DNA of 64,000 bases from NCBI RefSeq assembly GCF_041260155.1, contig NC_091944.1, forward strand, positions 28,644,332 through 28,708,331. The letters run 5' to 3'. This document shows, piece after piece, positions 35,401-48,279 of the stretch. Both the position numbers and the translations under genes were made by a program. Position 1 is the first letter of the stretch. Each line of letters begins with the position of its first letter. The notes beneath the pieces are model-generated. The model had not been told where the DNA came from, did not search any database, and saw only the letters and a program-made list of their open reading frames with translations. The stretch comes from Ptychodera flava (lineage: Eukaryota; Hemichordata; Enteropneusta; Ptychoderidae).

Positions 35401-38400
35401 ATGTCTGTCGAGGATATACTACACACAATAGGCGATACTGGGAGGTACCAGCAACTCATGCTGGTCCTATTTAATTTTACCTTTGCATTTCAAATTTTGT
35501 TTGATCTAGTCTCAGTCTTCTTTTCCATGTCGAGCGACCATTACTGTCAGCTGTATTCAAACCAAACCTATGAGCTTGACTCGCCGTTAAAACGTGCCAC
35601 CGTTCCCAGTACATATCATGAAAACCAGACCACATGGGATTCCTGTCACATGTACAAAGTGAATGAATCAATGATATTTGATAGTTATTTTGCCGATGGT
35701 ACAGCATTTATTAGGTCGAGCTTGGCGGCCATGGATATTTGTCCGTGTGAACACGGCTGGGTTTTCGATAGATCATCAGTTTCGAACAGATTAGTGATTG
35801 AAGTAAGTTTATATATAATTAACCTGATCTCAATAGTATTCCAATCATTGTACCGATGAGCTACTGGCGTCAAACACCATCTTCCAAACAAATTTTTATG
35901 CACTAAATTGAACAACTAATTAAAGTTCAATTTAGTTCAATCAACAGTACTGTAAATATCGATCGTCAACAGTCAGTTATCGATACCGCATATTACCATG
36001 TGTCAACATTGATATTGTTGCGATAATGTGAGATATTTGACGAGAATATATCGCCTGTGGGAGAACCGGTGTCGCGAAAGATTGAAAACATGAACATTTT
36101 GGAAGACTGAACCTAGAAAAGTATTTTAAGTTGGTTTTTTTTGTTCTTGCCATTGCATGGGGTCACCTAACTTAATTGAGGGAGCCCACACAGTGGAATT
36201 GGTGCATGTACAGTTAAACAAGTGAGACAAAGTAATCGTGGAAGCTAAGTAGTAAACCAACTACCACTAGTATACGCGGAAATCTGTTGCAAACTGCAAC
36301 AAAAGAATATGACCTAAGGCATTCCAGGAAGACAGTTGTTGATGCAAAATAGTAAACCGATTGCCTGCAGTGATAAGGATAATCTTTGAAGAAACTGCGG
36401 ATAAGACGACTTTTTTCGATCTTTTTCAAGTGTTGATTCTTTTTCTGACGAGAGGCCATTCTGGGTTCACTTTCAAATCCACAGTAAAAAGGTTGAATTA
36501 GACAATCATGAATAAAAAAATCATTCACATTGATATTTGGCAATTTCCAATTTGAATATAAAGTATTAACTACTACAAAAATGGACTCTCCTTTACTAAG
36601 CAAATTAAATTGCACCGTGAGCCGGCGTTATAAGCCACGAGGTAAATAGCACGTCAGCTAAAGTTATGAAGATGAAGTGTAAACATGTGGTCAATAGTGT
36701 AAACATGTGATAACGCCGTCTACTTCACTATCCAAAAGTTTGTGTTGCAAAAGTGTTTGTTTCGTTTCTAATATGTGTAGAGAAAGTTTATGTGTAATAT
36801 TTGTTGTTTTTTTGTGAGAAAGCTGATATATAGTCGGGCCTATAGTGTTTCAAAAGTTAAAAGGGTGGTTCTTTGTGGCTTCCGTTTTGAAACCAGCCGT
36901 GAAAAAACCTGGCAGGTTGAAAATCAAACCAAATAACACTGTTATGGCGGAATTGACTAATTTCTTTGATAAAAATGATAGTAGCAGCGTCCTTGTATAG
37001 GGGTTGCTTTTAAAGCAAACGCAGCTATTATGTCAATAATCTCTCAAACGGTTAAGAAGCTCACAGAGGAATTTGTGTGAGCAGGTACTTTAATTTACAA
37101 GAAAACTCTGCGAGAAATAATTATAAGATCATTAACTTCATGGTATCTTTACACTGCATTTTACACATATTTTGGATCTTTTCAGTTTCACTTAGTGTGC
37201 GACAGAGGTCGGTTACAACAGTTACCCCAGTCAACGTATGCATTCGCAGGCATTTTCGGGTCTTTACTTTTTGGTCCCCTCAGCGACGCGTAAGTATTTG
37301 CAACTATAATCTTGAAGCCCTTGTATCTGCAATGTTGTAATCAGAAAACAATGCACATTGAAACCATTTACTCAGGGAAAAAATGCTTAATATAACGAAT
37401 AAGCCTGGAAAAATCTACGTTTAACTTTTTCATGCTGTACAAGCAAAATTCGGAGACTTGAAAAGACAAGATTAGCAAGTAATATGAAAATATAACATAG
37501 TTTCCTTTCCTTTGATAAAAACATCGACGGGCATTTTCTTGTTGACTTATCAAAATGATACAGACACTTCTGATCTATCGGTCCAGGACATTTAACATTG
37601 AGAAGGAAGAGCCAATGAGGTAGACATGATTTCCGTGTCTTTAATAGCTATTCTGACTGAATTCAACAGCCTGTCATCAATATTTAATAGAGCTAAAACA
37701 TAGCTAAAGTTGAAGTAGATAACTCTATGGCGCCAATCTGTATAAAAACACACCGGTTCATTTGACCTTTCACTGATCTTGTAAACTTTGCCTGCATTTC
37801 TCTTTTCTTGTCTTGCAGATATGGTAGAAAACCAACGTATTATTTCACCTTAATTACCGCCTTGATCTTCAATCTATAAATGTATTTATCTACAAATATC
37901 ACAATATTTCTCGTATGTCAGTTTATGGTTGGATTTATATCTCCAGCAATTTATAACATTGGTCATCTTATAGGTAGGATTAAAGTTTAGTTGGTGATTG
38001 CTATGCTCATGATATTTAATTCTTCGATTATGTAATTTACCCTTTGAAACGAGCTGAAACGTGGTCGACAAAATACGCATTATATCGTCGCCCACTGACT
38101 GCACATATGGAGAACTGAATATGCTGCCGTGTTATAAAGGATCACGCATTATTTCGATTTTCAACCAACTGTAGAAGTAGCCTCAGTAGCATCATTTTCC
38201 CATTTGATCAAAACTGATCCAAGATTGACATACATAATTTGAATATTGTGACATGAACAGATCCAAAAAAAATTATTATCCAATGGTTTAGAAATATGTA
38301 ATACATCAATTTGAGTACATAACACGTTAATCCGTGTATAAACATGTCAGGTAGGTTTTATTGAATACAATAAAAGAACCAGGTGCGCGACTTCTCATGA

Positions 38401-40771
38401 TTCTTGATCTCGCCAACAGGTTTTCAGTGGGAGTCTTCTACTATGGTATTGCCTACAACTTCAACTTTGTAACAGACAATGCCATTCTCACCCTTGGTTT
38501 AATCAGCATTGGTGACGTCATCGCTTACGTATTATGCTTGCCGATGCTGAAGTATCTCCCAAGGAGATGGCTTCTATTTTCATCCATGACGGTCAGCGCT
38601 CTATGTTTGATTGTTGCTGGAGTAGTAGGTGAGTTTGTGTCGCAGACTACTTAATCATGTAGTAATGAATTTTGAACCAATGTTATTTGCATTTTAGGGG
38701 GGTTTGGTTCTGATATACTCCAGTGTTGGATACGTCCTTCTCTAATTGTGTAATTTTAACAGTCACCGAATATGCAGTAACCATGTCTGTCATTATAGTC
38801 ATCTTCTTCGATCGTCTGGCTCTCAACGATATGCCAGTGTTCCTTTATGATTTCGCTAAATCATTTTAAAGTCAACTCAATTTCGAGATACAAATATCAT
38901 TTTATAAGAGAGATTTGCATATGTGATATTATAATTTCTGAACCTCATTAGAGACGCTTATTGTACCATGTTGTCCCTTAAATTGGCCGTTTTTTATTTT
39001 TTTAAAAGTAGCTCTGCCTTTCCGTGTTGCATTGTTCCCATTTTCCGGGACCTTTCAAATTTTACTTTGTGTCTTTTTCATTCTATGACATGAATCATTT
39101 ATAATTTATCCGCAATAAGGATTGTAACAAAATATTGAAAAAAAAATACAATTTGACAATTATTTTTATCATTGCATATATGCAAAATACATAAGCTTCA
39201 ATTATCATGTTATCGAAATACATGATATTGCCTTTGTTTTGTTTTTCTACTATGTTTAATTGTATCTTGCTTTTAGAGAGACAGAATTGGAAAGGAATAA
39301 TGGAGGGATATAATGTCGTCACCCTTGAGGGACGGACCAATATTTAGAAAAAGTCGTTGATCAGATTAAAGATAGGGAACTCAATTCGATCATTTTTCTT
39401 ATTGTTTCGTTATTTCATTCGTTTTATTATGTTATTTAATTTGTATTTTCACTTTAGACCATGAGAACATCTTGCATAAGGAGAAGGGGTTTAAGTTTTA
39501 ACGATTTTCATTTACCTTAAAATGTCTTTTTTGACCAGCCCCTCAAAAGGTCTAACGTTTCAGAGCTTAGTTATCTGAACATGCTGAAGAGACTCTCTCC
39601 CTGAGGCAAGGTTCATTTTAGACTAAGCCTCAGGAACGGCAGAGAAAAAATAAAACCAAGCTAACGAGATTTGCATTTGTTTCAAACACGTGCAGATAAC
39701 AAAGCTATGAAGCTTACACTTTGTATCGGAGCGAAGATGATCGCGTTGACTGTGTATGTTGCATTCTTTGGTTACACAGCAGAGCTGTTTCCGACTGAAG
39801 TAAGGTTCGTAGCATAGCTAAATCGGGATCTGTGCTTTCCCGACATTTGTAATGGAAACGTCAAAGTCTTATCGCCTTGCCATTACATCAAACCTTACAA
39901 TTGAGAGACGCACTGTGTTTAAACTATTTCGACATTATTATTATCTTCCAGAAATGCTTCTATCGGGCTAGGTCAAACACTGACAAATATAGGGACGACG
40001 CTGGCACCGTATATATATTTTTATTGATGGACATCGACCCGCTTCTTCCTTTCATTATCCTAAGTTCCGTATTTGCATTTGCGTGCTCCTACTACCAGAG
40101 ACGTTCAAGCGAGACCTGATGGACTCAATCGATGATATCACAGAGAGGTACTTATGTTAAATAATGAAAAAAACTGGTCTCAAATACTTAATTTAGGCTT
40201 CGCGCACAAATAGTAAGGAGGGGTCTGAGTACTTCACATGAATGACCAACTGATGTATTTTAAGCTCCTCTACCACATATTGAAATTTATTAGTATTATT
40301 CATAAGCGTTTCTGACTTCAGTAATTTCCATTCCTTAGTATTAACACAACTGTATGAATATGAAATGACTTGGTCCACTGAAACAAATTTTGACCAATCT
40401 AAAATGTTGTATTTTGTTGATACATAGTATACAGCAAGCATGATTGTGATAACACCATTAGGGCATAACTAAACAAAAAAGAAAATGCGCCTCTATTTTC
40501 TTTCTCCCTTTATTTTTAAGTGCAACCACATAATCATAGATATAACAACAAAGTATTAGAATTCTCTTGTGGATTGATTACATTTTTGTGGATAACTTTT
40601 GCACGAAATATGCAATTCAGACAACCTTGAAGTTTTCTGCCCTGGAAGACTGAGCTTATGATGTCTTCATTTCACAGGTCTGAACATAATTCAGCTTTGG
40701 AGAACAAAGGCACTGAGGTTAGCAGACTCATTCAAGGATGCCCACATTCGAATCAAGGAATTCAACGTTGA
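35401..40771 (+). pseudogene. SLC22-family transporter, copy B (pseudogene, exons 4-6 lost)
   Basis: Recognisable exons: 1 (35401-35802, open), 2 (37186-37289, open), 3 (37819-37973, nonsense TAA at 37877-37879 where A and C have TTA), 7 (38420-38628, open), 8 (39696-39804, open), 9 (39952-40147, 2-nt gain and 10-nt loss relative to A and C), 10 (40678-40771, original stop changed to GGA, new stop five codons on). Exons 4, 5 and 6 are absent: intron 3 runs into intron 6 near 38270-38290. In exon 2 the EFDLVC motif reads EFHLVC and the following Trp is Arg. Exon 1 begins with the same MSVEDILHTIGDTGRYQ as copy A. No functional transporter is expected; transcription is possible. Confidence 0.9.
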
Positions 40772-40998
40772 GCGACAGAGGATACCAAGCTATATCACCC
40801 TTGGATATTCTCTGAAATGGTCTACACAAGACGTTTGTTTCCTATGTAGTATGTGCAGCTAACTGTGCTCTTGTTTCGGAAAAATACATCATTTGCACGT
40901 TCTATACAGCACAATAAGGAATATATTTTGCTTTAATGAAGGTTTATATCGACTTTTCTCTGCCTAATTGTAAACTATTTGATTGCCGCAAAGATTTA

Positions 40999-41000
<2 letters not shown>

Positions 41001-41088
<88 letters not shown>
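41001..41088. repeat. (AT)n microsatellite
   Basis: TA run 230 bp past the copy B stop; similar runs stand downstream of copies A and C. Confidence 0.95.
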
Positions 41089-41091
<3 letters not shown>

Positions 41092-41379
41092 ATGTAGCAG
41101 CAATAATAAAACGTTATATGTTCAAAAAAGGAAGTTTTGAAAATGTGTATAATTCCAGTTACAATAAGGCAGCTTGCGTCCCAAACTCGTCCGTTTTAGT
41201 TAGAAAACGCTTCCATTCCTATGTTTTCTACAACACAGATTAGAGAGCAAGCATGTATAGAACGGGAAGCGCGATCTATTCGATGGTCTGAACGTTGATA
41301 AAATGTCAATTAAGTAATTACGGATATACCATGTTTCTATATTATCGTCGACCGCATCATCAAATCTTGGTCTTTTAGT

Positions 41380-41870
41380 TGTGCGTTGGCTTACTTCATC
41401 ACTTCGCTGGGTTCACATGTGCGCTTATAATCCGATAGGTACAGATCCTTTGTTACGAAGACAACAAATCCAGCCAGGACTTGCTTTGCTTTGCGCAAAA
41501 CTCGCCTGTCTCCGGTCGTTTAATGAATTTGACTATAAATATGACTCGGTTGACTTCCACCTCTTACTCTTTTGGTCGCACTAGCCCGTCTGGCGCGAAG
41601 TGCATTCTCCAATATGGCCACTGCATGCTCTATTCTCAAAATTTAGTTCCAGCAAATCTACCACAATCTGTGTACAAATCTTACCCTCGTCCTCTAGTAG
41701 TCTTAGGTGAAAGCTCCTTGAATGATGTAGCAGTCGAACATTCTACTGGAAAGTTTCCTTTTTGTCTCGACAGCATCATGTCTATTGCCTTCTCGAGGTC
41801 TTCTATTCATTTCTCAGCTGCCAAGTGTTTGTAAGTTCCAACGCAGCTCATGGTGCGGCAGGGTCTTATA
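41380..41870 (-). mobile_element. Second copy of the unclassified decayed coding repeat, first part
   Basis: Aligns along its length with 31540-31940 (shared strings such as CGATAGGTA.AGATCCT and TACTCTTTTGGTCGC). A further part of the same repeat appears at 43620-43860, so about 1.7 kb of other sequence was inserted into it here. Broken; family unknown. Confidence 0.4.
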
Positions 41871-42454
41871 TATATAAACGTGTCGGTCTGTCCGTACATC
41901 CATCACAAGCGATTTCTCAATCATTTTGTGCAGCGAGGTTTGAAAAACTAAGCTTTTGTAGAGTAGCATATGGCCCCAGTGCAGACCACATGTAGTCACC
42001 AAAAATCAAATTTTGCCACCAAGGATCGACTATTTTTGGATATTTAGAGCCACATCCTCTGAATATGAATCCAAAATTAGGCTTAACAACTTGTCTGGTT
42101 TCAGGCTTGCATTCTCTGAATCCGAATCTGACATTTGTCCCAACATGAATGTGTAAAGACACTAGAATCATTTGTGACATTTAAATAAGTACCAACTCAA
42201 ATTTGAGGACACTTGATACAGATGTTGATCTCAGTGTTTTAATACAATGCAATGGCATTTATCAACATCCTGTCTATTAATTGCTAATTGACTTATTTAA
42301 AACCCATCATAATTATGGTGGCATTTCAGATTGGCTGTGAATTTTCATCACCATGGTATTGACCCATTGTTTTGTGTACTAAAGTTGCGTCTCTAAACAT
42401 GGAAAGAATGTTTCTAATTAGTGATCTATATCCTGAATTACTTATACACTACAA

Positions 42455-42690
42455 GATCCGAGGTGCAAACTTTTTATGGACTCCCCTTTCGTTACGGATC
42501 GAAGTGTTGCGAGTGTAGCGAAGGCTAGGAAGGGAAGTCTAATTACAGTGAAATATATCAATGCGCAGCGTGTTTAAGTTGGAACTATTTTCTAGCGCAT
42601 TAAACTTTCTATTGTAGTGTTTATTTAGCTTCGCTTCACTTCGCAACACTTGTTCTCATTTGCATAGAATTTCGCACCTCAAAAATTGCA
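42455..42690. mobile_element. Small MITE-like inverted-repeat element
   Basis: Ends GAGGTGCAAACTT (about 42460) and, inverted, GAGGTGCGAAATT (about 42678). Inner parts AAGTGTTGCGAGTGTAGCGAAG and the inverted AAGTGTTGCGAAGTGAAGCG also pair. About 220 bp, no coding capacity, target duplication unclear. Confidence 0.5.
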
Positions 42691-43619
42691 ATAGATGGAA
42701 TTACTGCTCTAAAGTCGATGACGCTTGCTGCAAATGTTTATCATACAAAGATTTCGCGGTCAAGAAAGGCACTTAGCAGTATCAATAGCTATTTTTTGTA
42801 AGTCTCCTCTGTAGTTAACAGAGGGGCATCATTGTTTCATAACTGGCGTTAATGTTTTTGAAGTTAAGAGCCATTAGTCAGACTTGCCTTTACCAGTTTC
42901 TTGCAGATTATTTGAATTTTGACATTTCAAGAACAGTATATTACATACTGTATTCTGTCCAGCTTTGTAATAGGACATAACCCTATGCCATTTATACTTA
43001 TGTACGTGACTGTGTAACTTAAAAGGAAAAGCAGATGTTACGTTTGCAGATTATATAGACATTACTGCACCATCCAATAATCCTAAATTACTTCCGATCG
43101 TGTCATTTGTTCCAACCCGTCTCGGAAGCGTATCTGTTCACTGGCAGCCTGATCCATTGTCTTCTCCATCAGACTACAGAGTAACATAGACAGTGTAGCA
43201 ACACTTGCATGCCTTTTGTTCCATGGTCGTCTCGGTAGACTATTGGCTTTTCATATTAAAATGAGCTCCAAAGGTGTTAAACTTTTTGGAGGCTTTGTTT
43301 GTGGTTGATGATTACACGAGATTATGCGAAAAATACGACGAGATGGCATCGTACTGCCAGTCGCGTAGCAACCATAGTTACTTTGTGAGCTCTCAGGCCA
43401 GAAACACTGCTTCACGCCAATCAAAACATAACACGCCAGCAGTTTCATAAACATGTCCTTCCTTGACGCACGTGTAAAAGAGGGTACGACTGACCGTAAA
43501 CCATTGAGTAAAACCAGACAGTATCGATAAAAGACTTTAAAATTTGGTTCAAACACACTCATTATATATTCATAAAAATATGAGAGGAATTTTTAAAACG
43601 GTAAAACTCGTTTTTCTGA

Positions 43620-43860
43620 AGCTCAAAACACTCCCGTTTTCGCCAGCACGTCATGAATTTTGCGTAGGTCAGCGGAGCGGAAATTATTGCTCTGGCTCGC
43701 GAGAATGTTTGACTGTCGGTGACGTACGTTCCCATAGCTGCTTTTGAAGTGCCTCTCAGATTTATTTCTGACTTTCCCAATTTTTTCTTTCGATTGCATC
43801 CATCGTTCTTGTTTTGGTGGGGGTGTAAATGCCAAATGGAAAACACATTTTTTCGAAAAC
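43620..43860 (-). mobile_element. Second copy of the unclassified decayed coding repeat, remaining part
   Basis: Matches 32130-32320 (shared GACTGTCGGTGACGTACGTTCCCATAGCTG-like block and the T-rich stretch after it). Separated from its other half at 41380-41870 by inserted sequence. Confidence 0.4.
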
Positions 43861-44030
43861 CCAGATTCTGAAAAGAATGACATACCTATTGGATACTAAC
43901 TAACTAATAACAAATAAAATTTGAGTCTCTTTTTCTTTTTCTCGATTATGGATTGAAATGCCTATCAGCTGTCTTGCCCTAAGAAAATAGGCCTATCTAA
44001 TCACACAAAAGTCTTTATCACCACAAGTGA

Positions 44031-45149
44031 CATACTGATTTCAAGATTGTCAAAACTTGGCATTACAGGCATCCCATTACAGTGGTTCTCGTACCTACCT
44101 CAAGAACAGATATCAATCAATATACATACTTGGTAGCACTTCAGGACTTCAACACCTGAATTTTGGAGAACGGCAGGGCTCTGTGTTAGGACCACTGTTA
44201 TTCTGCATCTATATTTCTCTAGGCTCATCAGACATCACAATCTGGAATTTCACCAATACGCCGATGACAACAGTGATACCAATTCTTCTCATGGGCCGAC
44301 ACATCATCAGCATTGAAGAAGATGGAAAAAGCCATAATTCAGGAAATTAAATCGTGGATGACTCAGAACAAACTTCAACTAAATGATGGTAAAACAGACG
44401 TCCTACTAATTCGATCACAATTTGCCCGAACACTTCATCCTATCGACTCTATCAACATAGGATCATCTGTCGTTCAGTGACTTTTGATGATCGACTCACC
44501 TTCAAGAAGCATATTGCCACCACATGCAAATCCATCTACTATAATCTCAGGAAAATTGGTCACATCCGTCAATATCTCACAAAAGAAACCTGTCAGATAT
44601 TATGCATGCCGTTATCTCATCCAAATTAGACTACTGTAACGCTCTCCTGTTTGGACTACCTGCAAAGGACATCAAGCCACTCCAACATGCCCAAAACACC
44701 GTAGCTAGGATTGTGTCAAGGATAAGGAAATCTGACCACATCACCTCTACTCTTAAGGAACTTCATTGGTTACCTGTACAATACAGGATCTTCTGATTAC
44801 ATACGAGGCATTAAATGGCACTGCTCCTGTGTATTTATCAGATCTGCTTCACATCAAACCTTCACCTCGCTTACTTCGATCAAATGACAAAAGTCTTCTT
44901 CATGTGCCATGGTGTAACCTGCAAACGTATGGGAAATGCTCCTTCTCAAGATGTGCTCCTGATTTGTGGAACAGTCTTCCGTTGGAACTTCGCCAGTCGC
45001 CTACGTTGATCTTAAAAAGGGCTTGAAATCGCATCTCTTTGAGAGAGTTGAGAGAGCTTTTTGATTTTTGTGTTCTTGTTCAGCGCCTTAGAACATTAAC
45101 TCGTAATGGATTTTGGCGCTATATAAATGCTTTTGATTGACTGATTGAC

Positions 45150-45185
<36 letters not shown>
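44031..45185 (+). mobile_element. 5'-truncated LINE (CR1/L2-like) with TTGA tail
   Basis: Reverse-transcriptase motifs in order: SYLKNRYQSI-like start, QGSVLGPLLFCIYIS, then the C-terminal block SSKLDYCNALLFGLP, ARIVSRIRKSDHI, LKELHWLPVQYRI, DLWNSLPLELRQSP. The YADD box is out of frame (region 44250) and reading moves between frames, so it is dead. The 3' end GGCGCTATATAAATGCTTTTGA followed by (TTGA)n is typical of L2-like elements. AAGTGA flanks both ends, and the copy B unit has the empty site near 32485. Confidence 0.85.
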
Positions 45186-45329
45186 GTGAAAACTTATCAG
45201 GAAAATAGTAATTTATCACTTCTAGAATTTAAATACTTCTATGAAATCTGGTTAATTATAGACTTAAATCTGCATCCACATACAATGTGCAATGTATAGC
45301 GATATAAATAAATCAGGCCTATATATCAT

Positions 45330-45560
45330 ACAATCATCGAAAAACGATAAAAATGGTGTGATACTCATACGTTAACAAAAACAAATCTACGGGTCGATGG
45401 AACAAACGCAAGTCTGTGAAGAGCCAACATCCTGTTTACAGTAGCTGTATGTATTTCAATATTCTTGGAAAGGGGTACATTATCATAGTGCATTTATATT
45501 GTTCTGTTTCATGTACAATAGCTCAAATAGCTCCTAAAGATTTCGCGGCGGATATTCTTT
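45330..45560 (+). promoter_or_regulatory. Displaced promoter-like segment upstream of copy C
   Basis: Homologous to 32620-32840 and 61530-61740; the octamer-CCAAT block is badly degraded (TTTCATGTACAATAGCTC). Probably not active, since copy C has an intact module next to its ATG. Confidence 0.4.
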
Positions 45561-46732
45561 GAGTTCACGCAGTAAAACAGGATCGTCATCGATGTTGTAC
45601 TGATGCTGTTTCTGAGCGATAATAAGCAATTTGACGTCAAGGTATTGAAATTACGAATTTTCTCAGATTATATCGTCTTTTTGCACAACATTTTCTTTTT
45701 TTCTTTTTTGCAACTTTCCTTTTGTTCAAATCTAAGATTTTGAGTCTTACATATTCGAATACCAGTATCATTAACTGATTAGACTGGCCTGGAATTGACT
45801 TACGGAAATAAGGACTGTAACTCTTCCTGACCATTCATAATGTCAAGGAACATTGTGTTTGAAGTTAACGCCAAAATAATTAATGCTGATATATTCAACA
45901 AGTCTTCGCCTACATCATGTCTGTTATAATCATATATATTTGACCTCGAAAAATTTCAGCCTTCGGTATTGATATACATATGTATGTAAATATGTAATGT
46001 TTTTGCTTACATCAATAATTGTTGTGCTTTAGCAATAACCATCACGCTGCCGCTTCAGGTAATGACGTCAAGGAACTTGAAACATACAGGGTACCGCATA
46101 CGCCCCAGTAACAGTATTCTCTGCTATGTATTTCAGGTCAAACCTATTAAAATTGTAATTTATTACGAGGATTTGAACTAGCAATTATGACGAAAACGAC
46201 CGCCTAAAAAAGTAAATTACATATAATACGATTGGAATTAATTTGTGATAATTGGATCTTTATATTTTTCAAATTTCTCAAAAGTGTTAGGTGATCTATA
46301 GCTTAATGTTGCAATAATACCAATTACTCATAAGAACAAGTGTGTAACTTAAAAAGAAAAGCAAGTGAGGTTATATTTGAAGATTAAATCAACATTACAT
46401 CACCATCAAATTATCCCATATTGGTTCCAATCGTGTTATATGCATTCCTATTGTTTGTGTGAATAAGTTATATGTGTTTTGGAATTATTCGATATCCAAA
46501 GTAAGATTTCATTATCGTTTACATCGAACGACAAACAATCCATAGTTTGCATATGGAAGACCATGAAGCCATTTTAATGTCAGCAGCTTTCAATAACGGT
46601 AAGCATGCCACGACTTATTACATGCCTCGATGTGAGTACAACTCAATACACTTGTTTGAATAGGAACATCCGGGGAGCTTACGGGCCGTGTTAACGACTG
46701 GTTTCCATAGTTACCAATCCGTTGGACACCTT

Positions 46733-47273
46733 CACTATAGGAAAAAATTGCGAGACAGGAGCGAGAAAGTGACGCTTTGAAATTCTCGCAATTGGTGAGA
46801 ATCTCTTGTCATTCACACTGCTGCTGGTGAGAATTCAAATATTCTCACCGGTGAGCAAGGAGAAATGCTTTCCTTGGTGAGATAATAGATTCTCACCGGC
46901 GAGAATGGAAATTCTCACCAAGCCCTGTGAGAATGGTAATTTTTACGGTGAGAATCAACCAGACTCATTGATCACTGGTGAGAATTAACCAGATTGATTC
47001 ACACCAGTGAACAGCAAGTCTGGCTGATTCTCACCAATGAATGGTGAGTCTGGTTGATTCTCACCGTAAAAATCACCATTCTCACCGTGCTTGGCGAGAA
47101 TTTCCATTCCCATCGGTAAGAATGTATTATCTCACTTAAGAGTTGATTTCTCACTGATCACCGGTGAGAATTCAAAAATTCTCACCAGTAGGAGTGAGAA
47201 TGACAAGAGATTCTCACCAATTGCGAGAAAGCGTCACTTTCTCGCCCTAGTCTCGCAATTTTTCCCTATAGTG
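46733..47273. mobile_element. 541-bp palindromic CACTA (EnSpm)-like element
   Basis: Ends CACTATAGGAAAAAATTGCG and, inverted, CACTATAGGGAAAAATTGCG. CTT flanks both sides (46730-46732, 47274-47276), and the B unit has the empty site CGCCTTTGAAATC near 33742. A CACTA terminus with a 3-bp duplication is the signature of the EnSpm/CACTA superfamily. GGTGAGAAT or its complement ATTCTCACC recurs many times in both arms, like the subterminal binding arrays of that superfamily. The whole element folds as two arms of about 270 bp. No transposase: non-autonomous. Confidence 0.82.
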
Positions 47274-47775
47274 CTTTGACATCAAGGTAGACGCTTAACG
47301 CTGGATGTAAGTTATCCATGTAAATACCTATTTTGAATTTCGTTAAAATCTGTTGGAATTTGCCTTCCTGGCGTCAGGCAAATTGTCACCTGCGCTCGGG
47401 CACATAAACGCATGTTTTCAGGCAATAATCTATAATATATTACCATGCCCTGCCCGTCGCTTTTTGAGTGGTCGAGCTGAACTACGTGCCTGACCACAAA
47501 TACACAGTAATGGTGTGTTTACATGAACGTGAATATGAATAATAAGTATCGTAACTTTACAGCTGAAACGTAAATTATGATCAATCATAAAATAAAGTGG
47601 AGCACTTGTGCACCAAGTTGAGATACCGTTTATGAAAACATCTTCGGCTTTGCCAAAATTTAACAGCGCGCGTGACAGCGCGTCGCGTATCGCTCAGCTC
47701 TTGGCCCAATTGTCGTTCGCAAATTTTGACGGTTTTCATGGGTTCGTTGATAATTTAATGGGAATAACAGACTCC

Positions 47776-47912
47776 GCCCTGACCATTAACGTCTATTTAA
47801 GGGCGCGGGCTCGAGTAAAGCCAAAATTAACGGGCTCGGCAAGCCTCGCCCGTTAATTTTTGTCTTTCCTCTCGCCCTTTCCAATAAATAAACGTCAATG
47901 GTCAGCGCGTCG
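47776..47912. repeat. GC-rich inverted repeat
   Basis: Arms of about 60 bp: CCCTGACCATTAACGTCTATTTA.. and the inverted CGCTGACCATTGACGTTTATTTA.., closing on AAATTAACGGGC/GCCCGTTAATTT. It lies within an insertion (about 47440-47930) absent from the copy B unit; it is probably the core of a foldback element. Confidence 0.6.
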
Positions 47913-48279
47913 CTCGTTATTTCTATGTGACTGCAGTGTGCTTTGATATGCAAAACAATACCGTCGCTTTTTTGAAGCATGAACTGGGAATACTAGGGTA
48001 GTGTTTTGCTGCCCCTTCGCTGATCTTACATATGAGTAATACGCATATAAGGTAGAATGGGCCCCATAGACAGACATTCGGACAAGTCTTTCAAATTGTA
48101 ATTTGTCCAATCCCTTTGAGGGGATTTCAAAATTTTAGCATGTAGAAGGGGCAGATTTTAACTCACTGTGGGTTTGTTAGGGGAGCATTTCAAAACATCT
48201 GGGAACCCGTGCAGACGTTTTGGTGAATGCAGCCTCAGAGTCGATACATTCAAACATTCATAAATGTTACATAATGATT

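Larger units (their letters stand above)
45840..48110 (+). pseudogene. Decayed duplicate of the channel gene 3' region, upstream of copy C
   Basis: 46138-46211 corresponds to channel exon 12677-12752 (TATTACGAGGATTTGAAC is retained), with an acceptor-like ATTTCAG but frame-breaking changes and a lost donor. The segment 45840-46140 matches 33060-33370 nearly base for base; intron blocks follow to about 48110. It is interrupted by the CACTA-like element (46733-47273) and by a GC-rich palindromic insertion (about 47440-47930). Confidence 0.75.

Noticed and set aside
43251-43562. 103-residue minus-strand frame
   Set aside because: No recognisable domain, no splice context, and the region is a mosaic of duplicated intron and repeat pieces.
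47091-47279. 62-residue frame in the CACTA-like element
   Set aside because: Translation of the GGTGAGAAT array; not a transposase.
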